NCBI GenBank assembly: GCA_023438065.1 | Contig: JAEXRH010000017.1 | Location: 33,642-97,641, forward strand | Length of the DNA: 64,000 nt | Source: Spirochaetota bacterium | GTDB taxonomy: Bacteria > Spirochaetota > Spirochaetia > Treponematales > Treponemataceae | Direction of reading: 5' to 3' | In this document: one piece after another, positions 1-8,744 of the stretch | Position numbering within the stretch: position 1 is the stretch's first letter | Layout of the letters: each line of letters opens with the position of its first letter | Position numbers and translations under genes: made by a program | The notes under the pieces: generated by a model | What the model was told of the DNA's origin: nothing | The model's input: only the letters and a program-made list of their open reading frames with translations | Database searches by the model: none

Positions 1-1
1 G

Positions 2-181
2 GCTGGCGTCATCCATACCGATTTCGAGCGCGGTTTCATCAAGGCAGAAGTATACAGTTTCGAGGATTTCGTAAAGTACGGGACCGAGCAGAAGATCCGC
101 GAGGCGGGTCGATACCGGCAGGAAGGGAAGGAATACGTCGTCGCCGACGGCGATGTCATCTTCTTCAAGTTTAACGTGTGA
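2..181 (+). CDS. ychF: YchF/Obg-like ATPase, C-terminal fragment
   Basis: This is the last 59 codons of a gene cut by the window edge. The peptide starts AGVIHTDFERGF and ends GDVIFFKFNV. That is the typical C-terminal TGS segment of the universally conserved ribosome-associated P-loop ATPase YchF. The G domain itself lies outside the window, so activity cannot be judged. The stop lies 22 bases before the TTG start of the GH16 gene. Identification is by family recognition of the tail only. Confidence 0.85.
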   Translation, partial: AGVIHTDFERGFIKAEVYSFEDFVKYGTEQKIREAGRYRQEGKEYVVADGDVIFFKFNV

Positions 182-203
182 TCGCTTCTCGAGGAGGTTT
201 CGT

Positions 204-1100
204 TTGAAGGGTTCGATAAAGATCAGTAAGGCCGCGCGCGTGTCGATCGCGGCGGTTATCGCGATCGCGGTATTGACGGTGACGGCGGTGTTCGTCCTGC
301 CCTTCACCCCGGCCCGCGATGTTTTCGCAAACGTCTTCGGCGTCGTCGGTCTCGGTGACGCCGAGCCTCAGTCCGCCGTTCCCGCGGGATATTCCCTCGT
401 CTGGTCGGACGAGTTCTCGGGCGAGTCGGGCGAACCCGACAAGGAGAAGTGGGATTACTCGACCGGCGGAAACGGCTGGGGAAACGGCGAGGTGCAGAAT
501 TATACCAACAAGCGCGAGAATTCCTTCGTGAAGGACGGAATGCTCTCGATCGTCGCGCGCAAGGATAACGGGTCGTGGACGAGCGCCCGGGTGAAGACGC
601 AGTACAAGGCGGATTGGACCTACGGCTTCATCGAGGTTCGCGCGCGGCTCCCGAAGGGCGTCGGCACCTGGCCCGCGATATGGATGCTCCCGACCTTCGA
701 CAAGTACGGCGGCTGGCCCCGCTCGGGAGAGATCGACATCATGGAGCACGTCGGGTACGAGCAGGACGTGATCCACGCGACCGCGCACACGATGAGCTAC
801 AATCACCGGAAGGAGACGCAGAAAAACGCCCATGACACGATCCCCGGCGTTTCCTCGCGCTTCCACGTCTACGCGGTCGAATGGACGCCCGACTATCTCC
901 AGTGGTACGTCGACGGCGCGCCCTTCTACCGGTTCGACAACCCGAAGGAGACCGTCGCCGAATGGCCCTTCGACATCCGGTATTACCTCATCATGAACAT
1001 CGCGATCGGCGGTTCCTGGGGCGGAAAGGAAGGCATCGACGAGCGCCTGAAAAGCGCGCGGATGGACGTCGATTACGTGAGAATCTACCAGAAACAATAG
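204..1100 (+). CDS. GH16 beta-glucanase (laminarinase/lichenase-like), membrane-anchored or secreted
   Basis: Predicted 298-residue family 16 glycoside hydrolase that would cleave beta-1,3 or mixed beta-1,3/1,4-glucans outside the cytoplasm. Residues about 8-30 form one hydrophobic segment, a signal anchor or uncleaved signal. The GH16 signature GEIDIMEH carries nucleophile E176, helper D178 and acid/base E181. Flanking WSDEF and IWMLP segments also fit the family. I chose TTG at 204 because a strong GAGGAGG lies seven bases upstream. The longer ATG frame at 153 would overlap ychF and add a non-signal N-terminus. Substrate range within GH16 cannot be fixed from motifs alone. Confidence 0.9.
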   Translation: MKGSIKISKAARVSIAAVIAIAVLTVTAVFVLPFTPARDVFANVFGVVGLGDAEPQSAVPAGYSLVWSDEFSGESGEPDKEKWDYSTGGNGWGNGEVQNYTNKRENSFVKDGMLSIVARKDNGSWTSARVKTQYKADWTYGFIEVRARLPKGVGTWPAIWMLPTFDKYGGWPRSGEIDIMEHVGYEQDVIHATAHTMSYNHRKETQKNAHDTIPGVSSRFHVYAVEWTPDYLQWYVDGAPFYRFDNPKETVAEWPFDIRYYLIMNIAIGGSWGGKEGIDERLKSARMDVDYVRIYQKQ

Positions 1101-1125
1101 GCCAAAACGGCGTTATTGCCTGAAT

Positions 1126-1174
1126 AAAGGGATCCCAAGGAGGCTCGCGATGCCGTCCAGGATCCCTTTTTTTT
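1126..1174 (+). terminator. Terminator-like hairpin enclosing the next gene's SD and start
   Basis: A perfect 10-bp inverted repeat, AAAGGGATCC (1126-1135) and GGATCCCTTT (1160-1169), runs into eight T residues (1167-1174). It lies just after the GH16 stop, where an intrinsic terminator is expected. However, the 24-base loop contains the AAGGAGG ribosome site (1137-1143) and ATG (1150) of the next gene. The hairpin could therefore act as terminator, attenuator or translational element. Confidence 0.6.
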
Positions 1175-2268
1175 CGCCCGCAGGACAACGCCCGGCGCCC
1201 TGTCGCCGGGCGCTTCCGCTCGTCGCCGTGTTCGCGCTCCTCTCGGGCTGTCCCCTGACCGAGGCGCCCGAGACGGGGAACGAGACCGTAAGCCTCGTGA
1301 TCTCCGCGGGAGAAAGCGGCGTCGAGCCGGTCTCGCGCCGAAACGGCGCGGGCCCGAAACGCCTCACCTTCATGACCTGGAACGCCCAGTGCTTTTTCGA
1401 CGCCGAGGAGACCGGCGCCGAATTCAAGGAGTTCCGGGGAGCGAAGAGCGAGTGGTCGGCGGAGCGGTACGAGGCGCGCCTTGACCGGCTCGGCGAGGTT
1501 TTGCTGCTGGCCGGAACCGCGCTCGGCGCGGGACCCGAACGCGCGCCCGATATCGCGATCCTCGAGGAAATCGAGAGCGTTCGGGTGATCGAGGATCTGT
1601 GCAACCGGCTTCCGTCGCGCGCGCGGTATCCCTTCGCGGCCTTCGTTCCGCCGCCGCCGGGATCGGCGTTCGCGACCGCGATCCTCTCGCGTTATCCGGT
1701 TCGGTCGGTAACCGCGCACGCGATAGCGCGCGAGAGCGCGACCCCGGGCGAGACGATCCTTCGGCCGCTCGTCGAGGTGACCGTCGACGCGGAAGGCCTT
1801 CCGGTCACGGTCTTCGGCGCGCACTGGAAATCGAAGTCCGACACGGCCGACACGGACGCCGTCAGGGACGCGCAGGAGCGGGCCCTCGCGGCGCGGATCG
1901 GCTTGCTCAGGTCCCGCGATCCCGGGGCGTTTTTCGTCGCGGCCGGCGACTTTAACCAGATACTCGGGGAGTTCGAGATCCTTGCCTCGGTAACCGAAAG
2001 CCCCTGGCCCGATTGGCTCGCGCGGCATTCCTCGGGGGACGCGAACGGGCCGGAGGGATCGTATTGGTTCGACGGACGATGGGAGGCGATCGACCACGTT
2101 TTCCATTCGCGCGAAAGCGACACGGCGTACCGGCCGTCGTCCTTCCGACCGTTATCGTCGCCCCCCGTGGCCGACGCGGAAGGGCATCCCGCGCGATACG
2201 AGGTGTTCTCGGGGTACGGGTATTCCGACCATCTTCCCCTCATTATCGCCTTCGACAAAATGAATTGA
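1150..2268 (+). CDS. Endonuclease/exonuclease/phosphatase-fold lipoprotein
   Basis: A 372-residue protein with an N-terminal export signal ending in a lipobox (LLSGC), so probably membrane-anchored on the periplasmic side. It carries the ordered motifs of the DNase I-like EEP superfamily: MTWNAQ near the start of the domain, an acidic EEIES strand, GAHWKSK, AAGDFNQ and C-terminal YSDHLPL with the catalytic histidine. Members include nucleases, phosphodiesterases and sphingomyelinases, so the substrate is unknown. The start ATG has a consensus AAGGAGG six bases upstream, inside a hairpin loop. No partner gene suggests a pathway. Confidence 0.85.
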   Translation: MPSRIPFFSPAGQRPAPCRRALPLVAVFALLSGCPLTEAPETGNETVSLVISAGESGVEPVSRRNGAGPKRLTFMTWNAQCFFDAEETGAEFKEFRGAKSEWSAERYEARLDRLGEVLLLAGTALGAGPERAPDIAILEEIESVRVIEDLCNRLPSRARYPFAAFVPPPPGSAFATAILSRYPVRSVTAHAIARESATPGETILRPLVEVTVDAEGLPVTVFGAHWKSKSDTADTDAVRDAQERALAARIGLLRSRDPGAFFVAAGDFNQILGEFEILASVTESPWPDWLARHSSGDANGPEGSYWFDGRWEAIDHVFHSRESDTAYRPSSFRPLSSPPVADAEGHPARYEVFSGYGYSDHLPLIIAFDKMN

Positions 2269-2293
2269 CCTTTTCCGGCATTCGGGCGAAAAT
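2265..2293 (+). promoter_or_regulatory. Promoter for the 916-residue protein; leaderless layout
   Basis: TTGACC (2265-2270), a 17-base spacer and GAAAAT (2288-2293), then six bases to the ATG at 2300. No Shine-Dalgarno sequence precedes the ATG. The expected transcription start falls on or next to the start codon. Confidence 0.5.
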
Positions 2294-2299
2294 CGCGAT

Positions 2300-5050
2300 A
2301 TGGAAGATGTTCGGCTAAAGAGAAAAAATCCGTTCGTCGTCGCGATCGTCATCGCGCTCGTCGTTTTCGTCGCGTTGCCCGTCGCGGTTATCATCGTATC
2401 CTCCTTCGGGCGGATATCCGCGGACTCCGTCATGGTCGAGCCGTTCGGCGCGTATTTCAGGATACCCTCGGTCATGCGCACCGCCGACCGGATTCTCGCG
2501 CACGAGAGCCTTCCCGATCTTCTCGCCGATCCCGCCTTCGCGCAGGCGGCGCCCGCCGTCTCCGCGCTTCGCGATTCCGGCCTGACCGGGAACGCGCTCG
2601 CCCGCGCGCTCGGAAAGGGGAGTCTCGAGGGAATCGTCCTCGAGGGAGGAAAGATCCTCGTCGCGTACGACCTTGGCGTCGCTTCTCCCCTGATGGCCCT
2701 CGCTCCCGTCCTCGGCGGAAAGATCCCGATAAAGAACCTCTATTACGTGCAATCGGGCGACGCCTCCCGTTTCGAGTACTGGACCGAGGGCGGCTCGACC
2801 TGGTACGTCGACACGGCGCGAAACCTACTGGTCGCCTCGAACGATCCCGCCGTGCTTGACCTCGCGCTTGAGCGGAGCCGCCGCGCCGCCGAAGGCGAAG
2901 ACGACGTCGCTTTACCGCTCCCGCAGGACGGCCTCGACGCCGCGATTCCGGGGCCGTCCGTCGGGCCGGGGGGGATATCGCCCGACGCGGGCAAGCTTGC
3001 CCGCCTCCTCGGATCCGACGATTACGACGTCGGCATTCTTCTCGATCCACGCCCGGCGCTCGCGTCCCTCGCCGCCGGCGACGACTCCGTTCGCTCCGTC
3101 CTCGACCGGATCCGGCTGTCCGATACCGTCGCGCTGACGATGAGAATACGCGCGCGCCAACTCGATCTCGCGCTGAAGTCGCGCGTCGTCGCGGGCGATC
3201 CCGGTCTCGCGGCAATCCTTGCCGGGGATTCCGCGCGCGCGGACGCCGTCGAGTCCCTCCCCGAAACCGCGCAGTACGCGACGATGATCGTCGGAGTGGA
3301 GCCTCGCGCGTTGCTTGCGGCCCTCCGCTCCTCGTCGCCTCAGTCGGTCGGCGATTCGATCGACCGCGCCGACAGCGTCTCCCGGGCCGCGCTCGGCATG
3401 GACCTGGAACGGCTCGTGTTTTCCTGGGCCGGCGACGGCGTCGCGGTTTTCGGCCTCGAGGGTCGGCCTCGTCCCGTGTTCGCGATCAAGGTCGCGGACG
3501 AGCGGGCGCGGAAGGAAACCTTCGCCGCCGCCATCGCGACCCTCGCCGTTTCCGAGGACGACTCCTTCGTGCTCGATGGCCTGAGGATTCCGCGCCTGAC
3601 GCTGCCCGATTTCCTTTCGGCTTTCCTGGGTCTCTTTAAGGTTTCGATCCCCGCCCCGTATTATCTCGTCCGGGACGGCTGGCTCTTCCTTTCGGAGTCG
3701 CCCGAAAATCTCCTCGAGATCGCGAACGCGCGGAATTCCGGCAAAACCCTCGGGAAGGCAGACTCGTGGAAATCCCTTTCCTCGTCGACGGACGAGCGGG
3801 CGACGATGACGCTCTATTATTCGCTTGACCGCGCCATCCCGTTTTTCCTCAAGGGTCGCGGGAGGCTCTCCCGCGCGCTTCAGTTTTATCGACAGGGGCT
3901 CGCGCGCCTGACCGTCGAGTCGGGCGAGGTGACGGTCTCGCTTTCGGTCGTACCCGGGACCGGCCGCGGGGTGTTTCCGCTTCCGGGGTATCCCGTCGAT
4001 CTCGGCGGGCGCGCGGCATCCGTCGTCGCGCGCGCGCCGCGGAAAGGCTCGTCGCCCCGTATCGCGACGGTCGTGGACGGAACGCGCGTCGTCGCCATCG
4101 ATCCGGTCTCGCTCGCGCGCTTCGAATATTCCGCGAACTCGCCCGCCTGGTGCGTGCCCGTCGCGGGCGCGAGCCCGGGAGAAACGGACGATCCCGCCTT
4201 CTGGGTCGTCACCGAAGAGGGAGAGATCACGCTCCTTGACGGCGATCTCGTTCCACTTTCGGGTTTCCCCGTGCGGGTGAACGGGAAGCCGTCGTCCCCG
4301 CCGCTTGCCGAATCGGCCCGCGTGCTCGTTCCCGTAAGCGAAGGCGGGCTCGTGGCCGTCGACCTTTTGGGCGCTGCCGTCGCGATCCCCCTTCCGTTCC
4401 CCGAAGCCCTTCGCGCGCCGCCTGCCTTCTCGAAGGCAAACGGGCAAACCCGCTTCGCCGCGTATCCGAAAGGCTTTTCCGGGATGGTTTGGCTGATGGA
4501 CGACGCGTTCGTCCCGCTTCCCGGCTGGCCCGCGGATGCCGGGGGGATCGCGTTCGGCTCCCCGGTTTTCTGCTCGACCGACAAGCGCGTCGCGGTCGCG
4601 TTTCTCGCGCAGAGCGGCGAGCTCTCGCTTTTCGACGAGACGGGACAGGCGGTTTCGGGCTTCCCCGTCCGGCTTCCCGGCGTCTTTTTCTTCCAGCCCT
4701 CGTTCGACGGCGAGAGTCTCTGGGCCGTTTCGTCGTCGGGCGTGCTCTACCGGATCGCGCTTGACGGCTCCGTGCTCAGTCAGCAGATACCGGATTTCAC
4801 CGCCGAGTCGGGAGCCGTCGTCTGCGCGGACGCGAACGGCGACCGGGACCCCGAGGTTTTCGTCTCGGGCGACGGAAACGCCCTCTTCGCGTATGGGCGA
4901 AGCTTTGCCTCCCTTGACGGTTTCCCGCTCCCGATCTCGGGCATGCCCGTCATCGGCGACCTTAACGGCGACGGGAACGTCGAGTGCGCGGGAATCGGTC
5001 TCGACGATCGGCTCTATTGCTGGCAATTCAGGAAGAAAAGGGGAGATTGA
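2300..5050 (+). CDS. Large membrane-anchored protein with C-terminal beta-propeller/FG-GAP-like repeats
   Basis: A 916-residue protein of unknown function. Residues about 12-33 form a single transmembrane anchor after a basic start, placing the bulk outside the cytoplasm. The middle is a globular region rich in short beta/alpha segments that I do not recognise. The last 350 residues contain repeated 'dG.l.pl.GFPv' blades, and DANGDRDPEVF and DLNGDGNVECAG, calcium-binding FG-GAP-like loops typical of extracellular propellers. It is followed one base later by a lipoprotein gene, so the two probably form one envelope operon. The start is supported by a -10/-35 pair six bases upstream rather than by a ribosome site. 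Confidence 0.7.
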   Translation: MEDVRLKRKNPFVVAIVIALVVFVALPVAVIIVSSFGRISADSVMVEPFGAYFRIPSVMRTADRILAHESLPDLLADPAFAQAAPAVSALRDSGLTGNALARALGKGSLEGIVLEGGKILVAYDLGVASPLMALAPVLGGKIPIKNLYYVQSGDASRFEYWTEGGSTWYVDTARNLLVASNDPAVLDLALERSRRAAEGEDDVALPLPQDGLDAAIPGPSVGPGGISPDAGKLARLLGSDDYDVGILLDPRPALASLAAGDDSVRSVLDRIRLSDTVALTMRIRARQLDLALKSRVVAGDPGLAAILAGDSARADAVESLPETAQYATMIVGVEPRALLAALRSSSPQSVGDSIDRADSVSRAALGMDLERLVFSWAGDGVAVFGLEGRPRPVFAIKVADERARKETFAAAIATLAVSEDDSFVLDGLRIPRLTLPDFLSAFLGLFKVSIPAPYYLVRDGWLFLSESPENLLEIANARNSGKTLGKADSWKSLSSSTDERATMTLYYSLDRAIPFFLKGRGRLSRALQFYRQGLARLTVESGEVTVSLSVVPGTGRGVFPLPGYPVDLGGRAASVVARAPRKGSSPRIATVVDGTRVVAIDPVSLARFEYSANSPAWCVPVAGASPGETDDPAFWVVTEEGEITLLDGDLVPLSGFPVRVNGKPSSPPLAESARVLVPVSEGGLVAVDLLGAAVAIPLPFPEALRAPPAFSKANGQTRFAAYPKGFSGMVWLMDDAFVPLPGWPADAGGIAFGSPVFCSTDKRVAVAFLAQSGELSLFDETGQAVSGFPVRLPGVFFFQPSFDGESLWAVSSSGVLYRIALDGSVLSQQIPDFTAESGAVVCADANGDRDPEVFVSGDGNALFAYGRSFASLDGFPLPISGMPVIGDLNGDGNVECAGIGLDDRLYCWQFRKKRGD

Positions 5051-5051
5051 G

Positions 5052-6173
5052 GTGAGATCGAATCATCGACATACCGTCGGCGCCTTCGCCCTTTCGGCGA
5101 TCGTCGCGTTCGCGGGGGGAATCTCCGTTTCGTGCGCGAGCCTCCAGCGCGATCTGCTCGCGACGAGCGCGGGCGCGGAGGCGAGCGACGATATCTCCTC
5201 GTTGGAGCGGAAGATCGCGAGCCTCGACCGCGATCCCGCGCAAGGGGCGATCGAGGCCGCGAGAGACCTCGTTCGCGACCTTGAGCGAAAGGGGATTCGT
5301 GACGCGGCGTTCGAGGCGAGACTCGCGGCCTGGTCAGGCCGCCTTTATCTCGTCGAGGGAAAGCGAAGCGATGCGGAGCGGCTTTCGAAGCGGTCCCTTT
5401 CCCTTCTCCCGGGCGACGCGGCCGGCGTCGCGCTCGCCGCGCGGCTCGAGCGCGACGGCGAAAAGAGGCTCGCGGCGCTTGACGCATCCCTCGCGGTGGA
5501 TCCCGGATCGGGGCTTCTCGTCCTCGAGCGCGCGCGGACCCTTCTTGAGCTCGGCCGGTATCGGGGGGCGGTGGCGTCCTTCGACGCGTCCTTCGCGCTC
5601 CTTCCGGGTTATTACGAGGTTCTCTGGAAAGACGAGAGAAATCGCGCATGGACGCTTCGCGACGTCGATTCGGGAGCTGCGCCCGCGGTAGCGGCCGTCG
5701 CGGAAAAGGACGCGATCTCCTGGGCCGACGCCGTCGAGCTCGCGCGGAGCGTCGGGGCCCTTCCCGGAGAGCTCGCGGCGAAGCGGAACGCGAGCGCGCG
5801 CACGCTCTTCGACGGTCTCGTTTCGGCGTCGTGGATTCCGGGGACAGGCTCCTGGGGTTCCCCTCCCGTAAGCGCGCGTCCATCGACGCCCGCGGACTCG
5901 ATAGATCGCGCGCGCGCCGCCTGGTTTCTTTGGCGACTCGCCGCGGACCGCGAACGGAATCCCTCCTTGCTCACGAAATACTCCGCGCGCTATCGCACGG
6001 TTTCCGGTTCCGTCTCCCCCGTTCCCGACGTGGCGGTCGACGCTCCCTTCTTCGACGCGGCGCTCGGCTGCGTGGAGCGCGAGATCATGGCGTTGACCGA
6101 CGGCATTCATTTCTCCCCGAACCTTCCCGTCGGCGGCGCGGAGTTCCTGAGAATGCTCGAAAAGGCGCGCTGA
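5052..6173 (+). CDS. Lipoprotein with TPR-like helical repeats
   Basis: Predicted 373-residue lipoprotein. GTG at 5052 follows an AAGGGGAG ribosome site and lies one base after the upstream stop, so translation is probably coupled. The N-terminus RSNHRHTVGAF leads into a hydrophobic stretch and a Cys-containing SVSCAS lipobox. Residues about 60-200 are regular alanine/leucine-rich helices in pairs, resembling tetratricopeptide repeats that mediate protein contacts. No catalytic motif is visible. Its partner is probably the large anchored beta-repeat protein just upstream. The function of the pair is unknown. Confidence 0.65.
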   Translation: MRSNHRHTVGAFALSAIVAFAGGISVSCASLQRDLLATSAGAEASDDISSLERKIASLDRDPAQGAIEAARDLVRDLERKGIRDAAFEARLAAWSGRLYLVEGKRSDAERLSKRSLSLLPGDAAGVALAARLERDGEKRLAALDASLAVDPGSGLLVLERARTLLELGRYRGAVASFDASFALLPGYYEVLWKDERNRAWTLRDVDSGAAPAVAAVAEKDAISWADAVELARSVGALPGELAAKRNASARTLFDGLVSASWIPGTGSWGSPPVSARPSTPADSIDRARAAWFLWRLAADRERNPSLLTKYSARYRTVSGSVSPVPDVAVDAPFFDAALGCVEREIMALTDGIHFSPNLPVGGAEFLRMLEKAR

Positions 6174-6227
6174 AGACATCGCTTCCCCGGCAGCGTCGTG
6201 ACGCGCGATAAACCCCATATAAAAAAC

Positions 6228-6254
6228 AAAACCCGCGATTCTCTCGCGGGTTTT
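6228..6254. terminator. Bidirectional intrinsic terminator
   Basis: Perfect 11-bp stem AAAACCCGCGA (6228-6238) and TCGCGGGTTTT (6244-6254) with a five-base loop. A/T tracts lie on both sides. It sits between the convergent lipoprotein gene and pckG and could stop transcription from either. Confidence 0.85.
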
Positions 6255-6302
6255 GCGTTTTCAATTGCGTGATGCCTTTCGACCGAACGGCTTAGCCCTT
6301 GA

Positions 6303-6418
6303 GAGCCGTGGAGTTGGCGCAGAGCGCCAACTCCGAGCTCAATGGCTTTTAGCCATTAAGGAGCCGTGAAGTCGGCGCAGAGCGCCAACTCCGAGCTCAA
6401 TGGCTTTTAGCCATTGAG
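6303..6418. repeat. Two tandem copies of a 58-bp double-hairpin element
   Basis: Unit 1 is 6303-6360 and unit 2 is 6361-6418, adjacent and differing at only three positions. Each carries two stem-loops. In unit 1 these are GGAGTTGGCGC/GCGCCAACTCC (6310-6320 with 6324-6334) and AATGGCT-TTT-AGCCATT (6341-6357). Unit 2 has one mismatch in its first stem. The pckG stop codon (6407-6409) lies in the second hairpin of unit 2, so the last codons of pckG come from the repeat. The structure resembles REP-type intergenic elements. Confidence 0.9.
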
Positions 6419-8224
6419 CCGGGATTCCAGGCCTTCCATTTCCTTCATGAGCTCTTTGGGGAGCTTCTTGCCGAACTTCGGATAGTGGTTCTCGCGGACG
6501 TCCGCGATCTCCTTCTTCCAGCCCTCGACGTCGACGGAGAGGATGGTCTTCATGTCCTCGGCGGTAACGTTCAGGCCGGACACGTTGATCGCGCCTTCCT
6601 TCGGCATCCAGCCGATCTGGGTCTTGACGGCGTTATCCTTGCCGTCGCAGCGGTCGAAGACCCACGCGAGGACGCGGCTGTTCTCGCCGTATCCGGGCCA
6701 TATGAACTTGCCGTCGGCGTTCTTGCGGAACCAGTTGACGAAGAAGATCTTCGGGAGTTTGTCTTCCTTGGACTTCTTGCCCATCTTGATCCAGTGCGCG
6801 AAGTAGTCGCCCATGTTGTAACCGCAGAAGGGGAGCATGGCGAAGGGGTCGCGGCGCACGGAGCCGACCTTGAGGTCGAGCGCGGCGGCGGTGATCTCCG
6901 AGCCGACGATCGAGCCGAGGAACACGCCGTGGTTCCAGCTGGTCGCCTGGTGCACGAGCGGGATGGTCGAGGGGCGGCGTCCGCCGAAGAGGATCGCGTC
7001 TATCGGAACGCCCTTCGGGTCGTCCCATTCCTTCGCGACGGCCGGGCACTGCTTCGCGGGGGCCGCGAAACGGGCGTTCGGGTGGGAAGAAGGCTCCTGG
7101 GCCTTGTTGCCCTTGTCCTGGACCCACTCGTTGCCCTTCCAGTCGACGAGCTTGCCGGGGGCGTCGTAGCCGATGCCTTCCCACCAGACGTCGCCGTCTT
7201 CGGTAAGCGCGCAGTTCGTGAAGATGGTGTTGGTCTTGATCGACTCCATCGCGTTCTTGTTGGAATCGTTCGAGGTTCCCGGGGCGACGCCGAAGAAACC
7301 GGCTTCCGGGTTGATCGCGTAGAGGCGGCCGTCCTTGCCGAACTTCATCCAGGCGATGTCGTCGCCGATGGTCTCGACCTTCCAGCCGGGGATGGTCGGG
7401 ATGAGCATCGCGAGGTTGGTCTTTCCGCAGGCCGAGGGGAAGGCGCCGGTCACGTACTTGACCTTGCCTTCGGGGTTGGTGAGCTTGAGGATGAGCATGT
7501 GCTCGGCGAGCCAGCCTTCTTCCTTCGCGAGCACGGAGGCGATGCGGAGGGCGAAGCACTTCTTGCCGAGGAGGGCGTTTCCGCCGTAGCCGGAACCGAA
7601 CGACCAGATGGCGCGCTCTTCCGGGAAGTGGGAGATGTACTTGCTGTCGAGCGGGGCGCAGGGCCACTTGCCGTTATCCTTCTCGCCGGCGGCGAGGGGC
7701 TTGCCGACCGAGTGGAGGCAGGGAACGAACGCGCCCTTGGTGCCGAGGACGTCGAGAACCTTCGAGCCGACGCGGGTCATGATGTCCATGCTGCAAACGA
7801 CGTACTGGCTGTCGGTGATCTCGATACCGATCTTGCCGATGTCGGAGCCGACGGGGCCCATCGAGAAGGGGATGACGTACATCGTGCGGCCCTTCATGCA
7901 ACCGGCATAGAGGCCCTTCATCGTGGCCTTGAGCTCGTTGGGATCGATCCAGTTGTTGGTCGGACCCGCGAAATCTTTCTTCTTTGAAGCGATATAGGTG
8001 CGGTTCTCGACGCGGGCGACGTCGGAGGCGTCGGAGCGGAAAAGAAAGCTGTTCGGGCGTTTCTTCAGAGGGATGCCGAGGCCGGCGTCGACGAGTTCCT
8101 TCATGAGGCGGTCGTACTCGGACTGGGATCCGTCACAGACGTAGATGCTGTCGGGCTGACACATCTTGGCGACTTCTTCGACCCAGGCCTTAAGCTTGGG
8201 GTGCTTGATGTCATTGATCGTCAT
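6407..8224 (-). CDS. pckG: Phosphoenolpyruvate carboxykinase (GTP)
   Basis: A 605-residue enzyme interconverting oxaloacetate and PEP with GTP/GDP. In anaerobes it often runs toward oxaloacetate, fixing CO2 and making nucleoside triphosphate. The sequence shows the GTP-class landmarks in order: MYVIPFSMGP (about 115-124), FGSGYGGNALLGKK (209-222), the kinase loop FPSACGKTN (262-270) with its reactive cysteine, and GFFGVAPGTS downstream. Length matches the GTP family (about 600) rather than the shorter ATP family. The start is supported by AGGAGC seven bases upstream. The last three codons and the stop lie inside a hairpin repeat element. A palindrome about 70 bp upstream may be an operator. 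Confidence 0.97.
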   Translation of the reverse strand: MTINDIKHPKLKAWVEEVAKMCQPDSIYVCDGSQSEYDRLMKELVDAGLGIPLKKRPNSFLFRSDASDVARVENRTYIASKKKDFAGPTNNWIDPNELKATMKGLYAGCMKGRTMYVIPFSMGPVGSDIGKIGIEITDSQYVVCSMDIMTRVGSKVLDVLGTKGAFVPCLHSVGKPLAAGEKDNGKWPCAPLDSKYISHFPEERAIWSFGSGYGGNALLGKKCFALRIASVLAKEEGWLAEHMLILKLTNPEGKVKYVTGAFPSACGKTNLAMLIPTIPGWKVETIGDDIAWMKFGKDGRLYAINPEAGFFGVAPGTSNDSNKNAMESIKTNTIFTNCALTEDGDVWWEGIGYDAPGKLVDWKGNEWVQDKGNKAQEPSSHPNARFAAPAKQCPAVAKEWDDPKGVPIDAILFGGRRPSTIPLVHQATSWNHGVFLGSIVGSEITAAALDLKVGSVRRDPFAMLPFCGYNMGDYFAHWIKMGKKSKEDKLPKIFFVNWFRKNADGKFIWPGYGENSRVLAWVFDRCDGKDNAVKTQIGWMPKEGAINVSGLNVTAEDMKTILSVDVEGWKKEIADVRENHYPKFGKKLPKELMKEMEGLESRLNG

Positions 8225-8294
8225 AAAAGCTCCTTATATGGACATAAATGTTGAAGAATGGGGAATACTTCAATTACCAATACCGTACCGGATT

Positions 8295-8310
8295 TTGCAT
8301 ATTTATGCAA
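8295..8310. promoter_or_regulatory. Palindromic operator candidate upstream of pckG
   Basis: TTGCATATTTATGCAA is a perfect 16-bp palindrome 70 bp upstream of the pckG start, in an AT-rich stretch likely to contain its promoter. This is typical of a dimeric repressor site, but no regulator is identified. Confidence 0.4.
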
Positions 8311-8351
8311 GATAAGTAAGGGCTGGTTGACAAATTTTGTGTATATTTCCG

Positions 8352-8744
8352 TTACGCGACGAGATTCACGACCGCGCCGGTTTGCGGGAGAGCGGGTCGA
8401 TAGGGAAGACTTTCGACCTGGGCGGTCACCGTCTGAATCTGCGATTGGTATTGCTTGATGAGCGCGTCGATTTGGCCGTCGGAGATCTCGCCGCGGGAGG
8501 TCACCTTCGGCTGGACGTTTTTCTGGCGCATCGAGACGAGCTGGTCGATGAGGGTGTTGAGGATCTTGATTTTATCGATCGATATCCCTTCCTGTCCGTC
8601 GCGGGCGGGATACCCGGAAACGTACTGGAATTGCGCGTAGCCGTACATGCTCGGCTTGACCGGCACGTACGTCCTTCCGCCCGAGGAAATCGAGGGCATT
8701 ATCGTGTATGACATGGTCCGTAACGGGCCAAGATTCGAATACAT
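8352..8744 (-). CDS. Conserved-looking hypothetical protein
   Basis: 130 residues, function not recognised. The N-terminal half is rich in Tyr, Gly and Pro (SSGGRTYVPVKPSMYGYAQF). The C-terminal half is a predicted amphipathic helix pair (about residues 57-115) ending in a hydrophobic ALPQTGAVVNLVA tail. No signal peptide or membrane span is visible. The gene is supported by a strong AGCGGAGGA ribosome site seven bases before the ATG and by codon use like its neighbours. It stands alone between pckG and a solute-binding protein gene. Confidence 0.7.
   Translation of the reverse strand: MYSNLGPLRTMSYTIMPSISSGGRTYVPVKPSMYGYAQFQYVSGYPARDGQEGISIDKIKILNTLIDQLVSMRQKNVQPKVTSRGEISDGQIDALIKQYQSQIQTVTAQVESLPYRPALPQTGAVVNLVA

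Noticed and set aside
2912..5026. Long minus-strand frame opposite the 916-residue protein
   Set aside because: Low-complexity Arg/Glu/Gly composition, no start signals, and a sense-strand gene with FG-GAP-like motifs.
6303..6418. Tandem units as a minimal CRISPR array
   Set aside because: The two copies are directly adjacent with no spacer and there are no cas genes.
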